13,926 nucleotides of DNA, from positions 1-13,926 of the forward strand of contig CANHYD010000019.1 of assembly GCA_947464705.1 (NCBI GenBank), given 5' to 3'. The stretch is from Verrucomicrobiota bacterium. GTDB lineage: Bacteria > Verrucomicrobiota > Verrucomicrobiia > Limisphaerales > UBA9464. Made by a program: the position numbers and the translations under genes. Numbering within the stretch: position 1 is the stretch's first letter; each line of letters opens with the position of its first letter. Positions 6,720 to 13,926 of this stretch are shown here, one piece after another. Under the pieces are notes generated by a model. The model had not been told where the DNA came from. It saw only the letters and a program-made list of their open reading frames with translations, and made no database searches.

Positions 6720-8912
6720 TCAGCGCAGAAACGCTTCGTGCAGGCCGCCGTCCACCGTAATGACCTGTCCGGTGGTCTTGCTGAGCCGTTGGCTGATCAG
6801 CAGGAAGTACGCTTCGGCCTGATCAGCCGGGGTGATCGGTGACTTGGTCAGCGTCCGATCGGCGTAGAACTGAGCCAGTTTGCGGACCAGGGAGTCGGTC
6901 GCCTCATCGTCCGTGTAGGGGATGTTGTACTTGGCGAGGGATCCGATCACTCGGTCCCGGGGGAACATGGCCGAACCCTGAACCACCGTCGCCGGCGCCA
7001 CGCCATTGACGCGCACCAGCGGGCTCAACTCGATGGACAACTCGCGCACCAGATGATTGGCGGCCGCCTTGGAGCAGTCGTAGGCAACGCTGCCTTTTTT
7101 GGCGACCACCGCGTTGGCGCTGGTGGTGAGCACCAGGTTGCCGCGCAATCCCTGTTCCTTCCAAGTCCTGGAAGCCTCGTCGCCAACCAGGTAGCTGCCG
7201 GTGACGTTGATGTTGAAGGTGAGCGCCCACTTGTCGTCGGGAATGTGCCCACTGGTGTCGCTGGGCACGAAGATACCCGCCGTGACGCAAATGGAATCAA
7301 ACCCGCCGTAGGCCAGCGCCACGCGATCGAGCATGGCCCGGATGCTGGCCCGGTCGGTGATGTTGGCCGCCAGGCCGATGGCCGGACCGCAGCCACTAAT
7401 GCCCGTGCCGGCGACGCCGATGCCCTGTCCGAGCTTGGCGATGATCTCATTGGCGGTGGCCTGAGCCGCGGCTTCGTTGAGGTCCACGCACACGAGTTGA
7501 GCGCCTTCTTTGCTGATCCGCAGCGCGGTTTCCCGGCCGATGCCGGAACCGGCACCGATCACGACGACCACCTGGCGCGCCAATTCTTTTTCGGGCGGCA
7601 TGCGGCGCAGCTTGGCTTCCTCGAGCAGCCAATACTCGATGTCGAAGGCCTCCTGCTGGGGCAGGGCGATGTAGCGGTCCACCGCCTCGGCTCCGCGCAT
7701 CACTTCGACGGCGCAGTTGTAGAACTCGGCCGTGACGCGGCTCTCCGACTTGTCCTTGCCCCAGGCCACCATGCCCAGACCCGGGATGAGAATGACCGTG
7801 GGATTGGGGTCGCGCATGGCCGGCGAATTGGAACGCTTGCAGCGCTCGTAATAGGCTGCGTAGTCCTTCCGGTACTGTTCCAAGCCCGCCTTGAGCTTGG
7901 CCTTGAGGGTCGCAGCGTCCTCGGTCTGCGGATTCCAATCCACATACAGGGGCTTGATCTTGGTGCGCAGGAAATGGTCGGGGCAGCTGGTGCCGAGTTC
8001 CGCCAGTCGGGCAGCATCCTGGGAGTTGGTGAAGCGCAGGATCCGTTCATCGTCCTGCACGGTGCCGATCAGTCGGCGTTGTTGACTCACCTGTCCTCGG
8101 AGCCAAGGCAGGATGGCTGCCAACCGCTCGTTGCGGACCTCTTGAGGCAAGCTCTGGTACTTCGGCCCACCGAAGGCGGTCGCGTCGCCTCCCTTGGCCT
8201 GATACTTCGCCTCAATGAATGCGGCAGCCTTTTCGATGTATTCGAGGGTGGCGAGGTAGCACTGCTTGTCGTCGTCATCCCACGAGATGAACCCGTGCTG
8301 GCCCATCATGATGGCCTTGGCTTTGGGGTTTTTCCGGCACACCGCCTGCATCGCCAGACCCAGTTCAAAACCAGGGCGCATCCAGGGGACATAATCCATG
8401 GAGTCCCCAAAAATCTCTCGGGTCAGTTCCACGCAGCGACTGGAGGCGGCAATGGCGATGATCGCATTGGGGTGCATGTGATCGACATGACGCCCCGGAA
8501 TGAAGCTGTGCAGAGGGGTGTCGATCGAGGACGCCCGCGGGTTTAGGTTGAAGGTGGTGTGGGAATACATGGCCACCATGTCGTCTTCGGCCGGCGACTT
8601 TAGACCCTTGTCCGCGCGGGCGGCATACACGCCTTGGAGTCCGATGAGGCGATCCTGATAAAGCGAGCTGAAGAACTCCCGCGAGGCCGTGCGCAAATCG
8701 CCGCCAGAGCCTTTGACCCAAAGGACCGTCACGTCTTGGCCGGTGAGCGGATCCTTCTCGATGAGTTTCGAGGAGGTGTTGCCGCCACCGGTGTTGGTGA
8801 CCCGCTGGTCGGCGCCCAGCTTGTTGGATCGATAGACCAGACGGTCTGCACCGCTCAGTGCATTGGCTTCGGAGTCATTCCAGAGATTGGAAACGTGCTT
8901 AAATTGGCTCAT
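6720..8912 (-). CDS. Bifunctional class II aldolase/short-chain dehydrogenase (rhamnulose-1-phosphate aldolase/lactaldehyde dehydrogenase type)
   Basis: This is a 730-residue two-domain cytoplasmic enzyme. The N-terminal class II aldolase domain (about 10-430) has NTGGGNTSSK (40-49), WVKGSGGDL (65-73), zinc ligands in HVDHMH (H145, H147) and a later QHG (H206). The C-terminal short-chain dehydrogenase (about 446-730) has GAGSGIG (453-459) for NAD(P), Asn569, and Tyr611/Lys615 in YDCSK; it ends in TGQVITVDGGLHEAFLR. It resembles the YuxG/RhaEW-type fusion, which cleaves L-rhamnulose-1-phosphate to DHAP and L-lactaldehyde and oxidises the lactaldehyde. The exact sugar is not proven, and no other rhamnose gene is in view. 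The open frame extends to 9209, but that part translates the palindromic element at 9003-9149. The ATG at 8912 starts where homologues begin. No good ribosome binding site is visible. Confidence 0.9.
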   Translation of the reverse strand: MSQFKHVSNLWNDSEANALSGADRLVYRSNKLGADQRVTNTGGGNTSSKLIEKDPLTGQDVTVLWVKGSGGDLRTASREFFSSLYQDRLIGLQGVYAARADKGLKSPAEDDMVAMYSHTTFNLNPRASSIDTPLHSFIPGRHVDHMHPNAIIAIAASSRCVELTREIFGDSMDYVPWMRPGFELGLAMQAVCRKNPKAKAIMMGQHGFISWDDDDKQCYLATLEYIEKAAAFIEAKYQAKGGDATAFGGPKYQSLPQEVRNERLAAILPWLRGQVSQQRRLIGTVQDDERILRFTNSQDAARLAELGTSCPDHFLRTKIKPLYVDWNPQTEDAATLKAKLKAGLEQYRKDYAAYYERCKRSNSPAMRDPNPTVILIPGLGMVAWGKDKSESRVTAEFYNCAVEVMRGAEAVDRYIALPQQEAFDIEYWLLEEAKLRRMPPEKELARQVVVVIGAGSGIGRETALRISKEGAQLVCVDLNEAAAQATANEIIAKLGQGIGVAGTGISGCGPAIGLAANITDRASIRAMLDRVALAYGGFDSICVTAGIFVPSDTSGHIPDDKWALTFNINVTGSYLVGDEASRTWKEQGLRGNLVLTTSANAVVAKKGSVAYDCSKAAANHLVRELSIELSPLVRVNGVAPATVVQGSAMFPRDRVIGSLAKYNIPYTDDEATDSLVRKLAQFYADRTLTKSPITPADQAEAYFLLISQRLSKTTGQVITVDGGLHEAFLR

Positions 8913-9002
8913 GGCGAATTGGCTGCGATGGATCGGACAGCGACTGTTAAACGACAACGCTGGAGTGCCTGCTTTCTCCGTCAAACCGAAACTTGGACTC
9001 TG

Positions 9003-9149
9003 AGAGTCTGTCTGAAAATCGGGAGGGGTCCTGCGGCTGGGGAATTCTGGTTTGGGCAAGGCGGTGAGCGGCGGGGCAGACCCTCTGCGGGTCTGCTTCC
9101 TCCTCGCGCCCTCCCAAACAGAACCCCTCCCCATTTTCAGACAGGCTCT
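9003..9149. mobile_element. MITE-like palindromic element with about 29-bp terminal inverted repeats
   Basis: The left end starts AGAGTCTGTCTGAAAAT (9003-9019). Its inverted counterpart ends at 9149 (ATTTTCAGACAGGCTCT). Over 29 bases the two arms differ at three positions by my alignment. The inverted symmetry continues inward: TTCTGGTTTGGG (9044-9055) against CCCAAACAGAA (9113-9123), then the perfect hairpin GCAGACCC-TCTGC-GGGTCTGC (9076-9096). Almost the whole 147 bp could fold into one long hairpin. It carries no transposase, and I see no convincing target-site duplication. It lies between the aldolase start (8912) and the small-protein gene (9208). A REP-type structured repeat is the alternative. 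Confidence 0.7.
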
Positions 9150-9207
9150 GAAGATCCAATGGATGCCGTTGTGGATTTTCAGGCTGGTTTGGCCGATGCT
9201 GTTTTCC

Positions 9208-9483
9208 ATGAAATCGGCCTATGAACTGGCAATGGATCGTTTGAGCAAGACCGCACCGCCGGCCAAGTTGACCGCCGCACAGAAAGCGGAACTGGCAGAA
9301 CTGGATTCCATTTACGCAGCGAAATTGGCCCAGGCGGATTTGTCGACCCGTGAGGCCCTTCAGGCAGCGCAGGCCGCCCAAGACTTTGAGACCATGGAAG
9401 TGCTCCGGCAGCGCTATGCCAGCGACAAGGCCAAGATCGAAGCCGAACGCGAGGCCAAGAAGGATCGGGTTCGAGGCGTTTGA
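9208..9483 (+). CDS. Small conserved coiled-coil protein of unknown function
   Basis: This is a 91-residue, highly charged, helix-forming protein beginning MKSAYELAMDRLSKTAPPAK and ending EAKKDRVRGV. Heptad-like Ala/Leu spacing with many Lys and Glu runs from about residue 22 to 88, so it is probably one long helix or coiled coil. There is no signal peptide or membrane segment. I recall similar short proteins opening MKSAYELAMERL in Verrucomicrobia and Planctomycetes relatives, without known function. ATG 9208 is chosen over the upstream frame (from 9052) because the latter translates the palindromic element. The gene converges with rsmH, whose stop codon begins 28 bases on. Confidence 0.8.
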   Translation: MKSAYELAMDRLSKTAPPAKLTAAQKAELAELDSIYAAKLAQADLSTREALQAAQAAQDFETMEVLRQRYASDKAKIEAEREAKKDRVRGV

Positions 9484-9511
9484 AGTTCGGGTGGAGACTC
9501 CGGGTTTTGGC

Positions 9512-10642
9512 TTATCGTGGGACGGACCCGAGGTCGCTGCGGATCGCCCAGCGCAGTTTGGCGGGTGCTGAACGCGGGTTGGACCGGAGTTCCTCAGGTC
9601 CCGGCCGTCGGACGGAGTCGCTCACGACGGTGTAGAGCCCTTGCCGTTGGCCTTCCGCGAACGCTTGCTTGACGCGACGGTCCTCGCCCGAGTGGAAGGT
9701 CAGGATGGCGACCCGCCCACCGGGCTTGAGGCAGGTCGGCAATTGGCGGAGCAAGGCCTCCAAAACACCGAATTCATCGTTCACCTCGATCCGAAGAGCC
9801 TGGAAAAATCGGCGGATGCGGGCATCGCCTTCGGCCTTGTCTCGCGTCCACCCGCGCCCTCGGTAAAGTTCGTGGAGCAGTCGGGCGAATTCGCGGGTTC
9901 GGGTGACGGGCTGTGTTTGCAACGCTGTGATGACGGCGTCGGACAACGCATCGGCCATGGGTTCGTCGGCGTTGTCCCGAAGTGCCGTGGCCAGTTGCTG
10001 CGGCGTCGCACGGGCCAGCCATTGGGCGGCGGAAAGCCCCTTGGCGGGGTTCATGCGCAGGTCGAGCGGGCCGTCGTCCTTGTAGGTGAACCCGCGGGCC
10101 GGATCGTCGAGTTGCATCGAAGATACGCCCAGGTCAGCCAAGATCCCGTCGACAGTCAGGATACCCAAGCTGGCTAGACCTGCCCCCAGACCCGCGAAGT
10201 TGCTCCGGACCGGAATGAATTGGCCTTCCGACCATCCGGCCTGTCGGAGGCGTTCCGTGGTCTTGGGCAACTCGACCGGGTCGCAATCAAAGCCCACCAG
10301 TCGCCCGTCGGTTCCGAGGCGGGCCAAGATTTCGCGGGCATGTCCCCCATATCCGAGGGTGCAGTCCACCAGGGTTTGTCCGGGTTGAGGTTCGAGCGTC
10401 TCCAGAATCTCTGTCACCAGGATGGATCGGTGGGATCCAGCCGGGGTCTTGCCGGACGCGATGATCCGGGCGACGTCTTCCGCGTATTGCTCCGGGTCTT
10501 TCTCTTTGTATTTCTCAGCAAAGCGACGCGGGTGGCTGCCCGCATAGCGGACCCGGCGGCGGTGAGTGGGAATCTCGCCGGTGGAGGCAGCCGGTGACGG
10601 AACTGGCTGGGGATCAGGCTGAGTCTGGGGATCGGGGAGCAT
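9512..10642 (-). CDS. rsmH: 16S rRNA (cytosine-1402 N4)-methyltransferase RsmH, N-terminally extended variant
   Basis: RsmH (MraW) methylates N4 of C1402 in the 16S rRNA decoding centre using SAM. The 376-residue product has DCTLGYGGH (93-101, SAM motif I), GILADLGVSSMQLDD (166-180), RFFQALRIEVNDE (278-290), FHSGEDRRVK (316-325) and NPRSAPAKLRWA (355-366), all family signatures. E. coli RsmH has 313 residues. Here the conserved core is preceded by about 70 residues, including RRRVRYAGSHPRRFAEKYKE (28-47), a motif of a variant subgroup. The usual HSLEDR reads HSGEDR. ATG 10642 is used; the frame continues to a TTG at 10672, just 6 bases after the upstream gene's stop, which would suggest translational coupling. 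It is not in a division/cell-wall (dcw) cluster here. Confidence 0.92.
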   Translation of the reverse strand: MLPDPQTQPDPQPVPSPAASTGEIPTHRRRVRYAGSHPRRFAEKYKEKDPEQYAEDVARIIASGKTPAGSHRSILVTEILETLEPQPGQTLVDCTLGYGGHAREILARLGTDGRLVGFDCDPVELPKTTERLRQAGWSEGQFIPVRSNFAGLGAGLASLGILTVDGILADLGVSSMQLDDPARGFTYKDDGPLDLRMNPAKGLSAAQWLARATPQQLATALRDNADEPMADALSDAVITALQTQPVTRTREFARLLHELYRGRGWTRDKAEGDARIRRFFQALRIEVNDEFGVLEALLRQLPTCLKPGGRVAILTFHSGEDRRVKQAFAEGQRQGLYTVVSDSVRRPGPEELRSNPRSAPAKLRWAIRSDLGSVPR

Positions 10643-10678
10643 GTCGAGCAGGGGTGCGGTGGCGTGACGCAATGGAGG

Positions 10679-11803
10679 TTATTTCTTTCCCCCGAGAATG
10701 AGGAGGACGACGTCGAGGATGAAGAGCAGCACGATCGTGATCTCCAATGCCATCATCCATCGATTCGCATGGTCGGACTTCAGCAGTTCGTGGAGTTCGC
10801 CCACGGTCTTGAGTTTTTCTTCGACGCCCTTCTTCCAATCCGCCAAGTGAAAGCGCCCGGCAGTGGTTTCATAGATGCGGGCCAAATGCCAGTCGCCCAA
10901 GAATTTGTTGATGTTGGACAGTTCGTCGCTGAAGCGGGCCATGTCGATGCGGAGTTCGCGCAAGCCGGTGATCAACGCCTTGCGGGTCCGCATGGGGGCT
11001 CCGGCTAAATCCCGGTAACTGCGCTCAAGCACGAGGTCCAGATGACGGTCATACGCTTCCAGCTCCGCCAATTGCAGGTTGGCCACCTCAATGGCGTAGA
11101 GGCATTCCTCCCACTCGCTGGGTGCATCCACCAGCAGGGCGGCATCCCAGTCGATGACCGCCAAATCATGCTGGTAATAGCTAATGTGGCGGGAGGTCGA
11201 TTCGTGGATCTCCTGGCCGGACAGGCAGGCTGGATCGTTCTCCTGGTTGAGCAGCCCGGCGATGGCCTCTCGATGGTGAGTCATCCAGGATTCCGACCGG
11301 AAGGGGACTCCGTTGTCGGTGGGAGGTTGCAGGCAGAAAACGGTGTAGCCCTCCTCTTCGGAAAGGCCTTCGTTGGATCGAAGCACCCAGGGCGCCAATT
11401 CAGACCGCAGTTTCTCAGCCAGGCCACGAACCTCTTCATCCAAGGTGTGTTGAAGGAAGTGGAGGTCGTGGTAAGCGACCAAATCGGCCAGCGCATCCAC
11501 TTCGAAGGGAACCCGAACGCGGATGCTGATCGCACCGATGGGGAGGATCTTGGCCTCGATGCGAATCTGGACGGGCCCGTGGGGGCCGACCCGATCTTCG
11601 GGGGGCAAGCGGATCATCCGTGGCCGGTAGAAGACCAAGTGCTTGGGGTTCCGCTTGGAAGCATCCAGACGGTATTCGGAAATCCGGTGTCCCATCAGGC
11701 TGGCCGGAAGTTCCCGCGACAGCTCGTAGGCGATGTCATAGGCGAAGAAATACACCACCTCGCCCCGAAGGCGGGCAGTGGGCGAGGGGATGTTCGCGTC
11801 CAT
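10679..11803 (-). CDS. RMD1/DUF155-like protein with C-terminal membrane anchor
   Basis: This is a 374-residue protein. It has an alpha/beta N-terminal part (GEVVYFFAYDIAYEL, 14-28), a helical middle containing VIDWDAALLVDAPSEWEECL, a helix-rich stretch ending WHLARIYETTAGRFHLADW, and a C-terminal transmembrane helix (ITIVLLFILDVVLLIL) followed by GGKK. The C-terminal half resembles the RMD1/DUF155 family, known from mitochondrial membrane-organising proteins in yeast and as RetM/MrpR-like proteins elsewhere. The bacterial role is unknown. The N-terminus is less typical, so the assignment is moderate. ATG 11803 is preferred because the frame upstream (to 11920) is compositionally unlike coding sequence. 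No ribosome binding site is seen; TATTCT lies 6 bases before the ATG, compatible with a leaderless message. It is followed closely by rsmH, suggesting an operon. Confidence 0.72.
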   Translation of the reverse strand: MDANIPSPTARLRGEVVYFFAYDIAYELSRELPASLMGHRISEYRLDASKRNPKHLVFYRPRMIRLPPEDRVGPHGPVQIRIEAKILPIGAISIRVRVPFEVDALADLVAYHDLHFLQHTLDEEVRGLAEKLRSELAPWVLRSNEGLSEEEGYTVFCLQPPTDNGVPFRSESWMTHHREAIAGLLNQENDPACLSGQEIHESTSRHISYYQHDLAVIDWDAALLVDAPSEWEECLYAIEVANLQLAELEAYDRHLDLVLERSYRDLAGAPMRTRKALITGLRELRIDMARFSDELSNINKFLGDWHLARIYETTAGRFHLADWKKGVEEKLKTVGELHELLKSDHANRWMMALEITIVLLFILDVVLLILGGKK

Positions 11804-11926
11804 GATCAAAGAATAGCCGGATCCCCGCGTCGGGGAAGGTCGGGGCCTTGGATCGGAACGATTTTGGTCGGATCGGTCGGGCTGGAAGCATCGACTGAAA
11901 TCGACCCGGTGGAGCCGCACCGCGAG

Positions 11927-13021
11927 TCAGCCTCCGGCGCATTCCAATAAATCGGCGGCGAAAGCGCGGACATCTTCCTCGCGGGTATCCCAGGAGCACA
12001 TCAAACGGCAGCCGCCTTCGCCGATGAAGTTGTAGAAGAGCCAGCCCTTGTCCCAAAGCGCCTGGATGACCGGCTTGGGCAGGTCTACGAACACACTGTT
12101 CACCTGTCGGGGAAACAAGACCCGCACGTTCGGGCAGGGCACGATGAGGTCATGGAGTAGTGTCGCCATGGCGTTGGCGTGGGCGGCATGACGCAACCAG
12201 ACGTCATCCCGAAGCATCCCCACCCAGGGCGCAGACATGAAGCGCATCTTCGAGCAGAGCTGCCCGGCCTGCTTGGTCCGGTAGGCGAATTCTTCGGCCA
12301 AGGCCAGGTTGAAGAAGACCACCGTCTCCCCCACATGGATGCCATTCTTAGTGCCACCGAAGGAGAGGACATCGACGCCGGCCTGCCAGGTGATCTCGCG
12401 GGCTGCCACGCCCAAAGCAGCCACGGCATTGGCAAAGCGTGCGCCATCCATGTGGAAGCGCAGGCCGTGCTTCTTGGTCATGGCTCCGATGGCTCGGAGT
12501 TCCTGAGGGGTGTAGAGGGTGCCGACTTCGGTGGGCTCGGTGACCGTGACCACCTTGGGTTTCGGGTAGTGGATGTCGGTGCGGCGCAGGACCGCCTCCT
12601 CGATGCCCGCCGGGGTGAGTTTGCCGCCGTCGCCGGGCAGCAGCAGCAGTTTGGAACCGTTGCTGAAGAATTCTGGGGCGCCGCATTCGTCCTTCTCGAC
12701 GTGGGCGACCTCATGGCACAGAACGCTGTGGTAGCTCTGGCAGCAGGCCGACAGGGCCAGCGAATTGGCTGCGGTGCCGTTGAAGACAAAGAAGACTTCG
12801 CAGGGAGTCTCGAAGAGATCGCGGATCCGGTCTGTGGCGGCTTGGGTCCAACGGTCATTGCCATAGGCGGGCTCATGGTCTTGGTTAGCTTCAGCCAGAG
12901 CAGCCCAGGCTTCCGGGGTGATGCCCGCGTAGTTGTCCGACGCGAAATGCCGTCTGGGTCCGTGGGTTTTTCCGAGGGAGATATTCCGTGCTGTGGATTG
13001 CGAACTCATGCGCGCGGTCAT
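11927..13021 (-). CDS. ltaE: Low-specificity L-threonine aldolase (PLP-dependent)
   Basis: This is a 364-residue fold-type I PLP enzyme that cleaves L-threonine or L-allo-threonine to glycine and acetaldehyde in the cytoplasm. Visible landmarks are FASDNYAGITPEAW (26-39), AYGNDRWT (52-59), FNGTAANSLAL (80-90), His107 in HEVAHVEKDECGAPEFF, HMDGARFANA (190-199) and the PLP-binding lysine Lys225 in LSFGGTKNGIHVGE. The TKNG motif matches the Pseudomonas-type threonine aldolase subgroup. The open frame reaches 13132, but that part crosses the terminator of the upstream gene. ATG 13021 is therefore chosen; ATG 13009 is possible. After the stop, 123 bases separate it from the RMD1-like gene; the gap contains a short hairpin (TCCCCG-CGT-CGGGGA, 11822-11836) that has no T-run. 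Confidence 0.92.
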   Translation of the reverse strand: MTARMSSQSTARNISLGKTHGPRRHFASDNYAGITPEAWAALAEANQDHEPAYGNDRWTQAATDRIRDLFETPCEVFFVFNGTAANSLALSACCQSYHSVLCHEVAHVEKDECGAPEFFSNGSKLLLLPGDGGKLTPAGIEEAVLRRTDIHYPKPKVVTVTEPTEVGTLYTPQELRAIGAMTKKHGLRFHMDGARFANAVAALGVAAREITWQAGVDVLSFGGTKNGIHVGETVVFFNLALAEEFAYRTKQAGQLCSKMRFMSAPWVGMLRDDVWLRHAAHANAMATLLHDLIVPCPNVRVLFPRQVNSVFVDLPKPVIQALWDKGWLFYNFIGEGGCRLMCSWDTREEDVRAFAADLLECAGG

Positions 13022-13133
13022 GAGACCCCGATTGCGGTCTAACTGCAATCCATCGCCGCCCATCGAGAGTTCACCGGATTGACGCGCTCGGGTTGGGTTG
13101 CCTCGACTTCCGGAAAGCCAATACTCCGACACG

Positions 13134-13173
13134 AAAAAACCGCCGATGGATCTCGGGGATCCGTTCGGCGGTT
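13134..13173 (-). terminator. Rho-independent terminator of the phosphofructokinase gene
   Basis: On the minus strand AACCGCCGA (13173-13165) pairs perfectly with TCGGCGGTT (13146-13138), with an inner GGATCC/GGATC pairing in the loop. The stem runs directly into TTTTTT (13139-13134). It starts 36 bases after the phosphofructokinase stop codon. The form is textbook, so confidence is high. Confidence 0.9.
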
Positions 13174-13209
13174 GGATAGGTCCGGGTGGACCGACCTTGG
13201 AAGGTGAGA

Positions 13210-13926
13210 CTACACGCGCGGTGCCAACTTCTTTTCCACGGGGCTCTTGGCCAGAACCGTATAAGCCGGGAGTCCGTTCTTTTGGGGAACGACCACTTGG
13301 CCTTCGATCAGCGGGGCAGAGTATTCCACGAACTTCTCGTTCGGCATGAAACCGTCTTCGCTGATCCAGTCCCGGGGAATGAAGTGCTCGACGTTGGCGA
13401 TGTTCTCCAGCGGTTCGAGTTGGATCTCCCAGCGATACGGGCTGGAGGAGAGGCGGACGATCTTGGGCATCAGGCCCGACTTACCTGAGACAGCGGCGCG
13501 GACGGCAGCAGAGCCGCAGGCGAAGGCCTCATCGGCATCGGTGAGACTGGCGTAGTGAGCGGCGGCGCGCTGGGCGTAGCCGAGTTTCACCGTGCGGGTC
13601 TTCAGGTTGAGCTTGCCCTGGACGATGGAGGCCAACGCGTCGGCGGCCCCGGAGAGCACCGCGTGCCCGAAGGCATCGAGGCGGGTCTTGTCGGCACCAA
13701 TCTCTTCGCCGGCTTCGTTCTTCACGCCCTCGCCGCAGACGACCACACAATACTTGTGCTCGGCGACTACTTCCTTCACCCGATTGAGGAATGCGGTTTC
13801 ATTCAGCGGGATTTCTGGCAGCACGATGATGTGCGGCGGGTTGGCCGGATTGCCTTGCTTGGCCAGGACGGTTCCGGCGGCGATCCAGCCGGCGGCTCGG
13901 CCCATGACTTCGACGATGCAGCAGGA
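13210..13926 (-). CDS. 6-phosphofructokinase, probably PPi-dependent, C-terminal 238 residues (N-terminus outside window)
   Basis: The enzyme phosphorylates fructose 6-phosphate to fructose 1,6-bisphosphate in glycolysis. The visible part starts SCCIVEVMGRAAGWIAAG, the conserved substrate-binding MGR segment of the phosphofructokinase fold. It continues with PEIPLN, VVVCGEGVKNEAGEEIGADK, the LGYAQRAAAHYASLTDADEA segment and a C-terminal tail ending VEKKLAPRV. This C-terminal layout resembles the pyrophosphate-dependent (PFP) subgroup of about 400 residues. The phosphate-donor specificity site (GGDD or GGDG motif) lies in the missing N-terminal half, so PPi use is inferred only. It ends at TAG 13212-13210, followed by a strong terminator. 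Confidence 0.88.
   Translation of the reverse strand, partial: SCCIVEVMGRAAGWIAAGTVLAKQGNPANPPHIIVLPEIPLNETAFLNRVKEVVAEHKYCVVVCGEGVKNEAGEEIGADKTRLDAFGHAVLSGAADALASIVQGKLNLKTRTVKLGYAQRAAAHYASLTDADEAFACGSAAVRAAVSGKSGLMPKIVRLSSSPYRWEIQLEPLENIANVEHFIPRDWISEDGFMPNEKFVEYSAPLIEGQVVVPQKNGLPAYTVLAKSPVEKKLAPRV

Noticed and set aside
6216..6842. Several overlapping short open frames through the repeat block on both strands
   Set aside because: They exist in many frames because the 27-bp unit is divisible by 3. The 185-bp period breaks each frame between copies, and no known domain is seen.
7053..8546. Long 497-residue plus-strand open frame opposite the aldolase gene
   Set aside because: It is antisense to a clearly conserved gene; its translation shows no domain and is the expected by-product of high GC content.
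8913..9209. N-terminal extension of the aldolase/dehydrogenase (829-residue version)
   Set aside because: It translates the palindromic element and lacks likeness to the family; homologues begin near the ATG at 8912.
11042..11950. 302-residue plus-strand open frame opposite the RMD1-like gene
   Set aside because: It is antisense to a protein with a clear transmembrane helix and family likeness; the plus-strand product has no motif.
13022..13132. N-terminal extension of the threonine aldolase
   Set aside because: It reaches back to the edge of the strong terminator of the upstream gene and adds no conserved residues.

Overview
The window looks like a GC-rich (roughly 60-65%) chromosomal segment of a Gram-negative bacterium, most likely Verrucomicrobiota (Pedosphaera/Limisphaerales-like). 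This rests on remembered family resemblance: a PEP-CTERM-associated CAAX-protease-like protein, a small conserved coiled-coil protein, an RsmH of the N-terminally extended type and an RMD1/DUF155-like membrane protein. No rRNA or other taxonomic marker is present, so the placement is an inference. Few starts carry a clear Shine-Dalgarno sequence.

Left part (1-6086): a partial tRNA 2'-O-methyltransferase (trmL) on the minus strand diverges from a plus-strand series. That series is a CPBP/CAAX-type membrane protease homologue, a fused RluA pseudouridine synthase plus RlmI-like SAM methyltransferase, a TPR scaffold protein, and an orphan NtrC-type sigma-54 response regulator.

Middle part (6087-9483): a 633-base stretch without a convincing gene holds a terminator-like hairpin, a possible gene remnant, a near-identical 185-bp-period duplication containing three 27-bp tandem repeats per copy, and a perfect 13-bp inverted repeat. 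A minus-strand bifunctional class II aldolase/short-chain dehydrogenase (rhamnulose-1-phosphate type) follows. Its upstream region contains a 147-bp MITE-like palindromic element with about 29-bp terminal inverted repeats. Beyond it lies a 91-residue coiled-coil protein gene on the plus strand.

Right part (9512-13926): all genes lie on the minus strand, read from right to left. They are a partial phosphofructokinase (probably PPi-dependent) with a clear rho-independent terminator, a low-specificity L-threonine aldolase, an RMD1-like C-terminally anchored protein, and rsmH, whose possible TTG start lies a few bases after the preceding stop.

Most genes are housekeeping: RNA modification (TrmL, the RluA/RlmI fusion, RsmH), central metabolism and regulation. 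I see no defence system, CRISPR array, prophage or obvious new multigene system. The least explained content is non-coding: the duplicated 27-bp-repeat block and the palindromic element. The RluA-methyltransferase fusion and the RsmH variant are the most unusual proteins.
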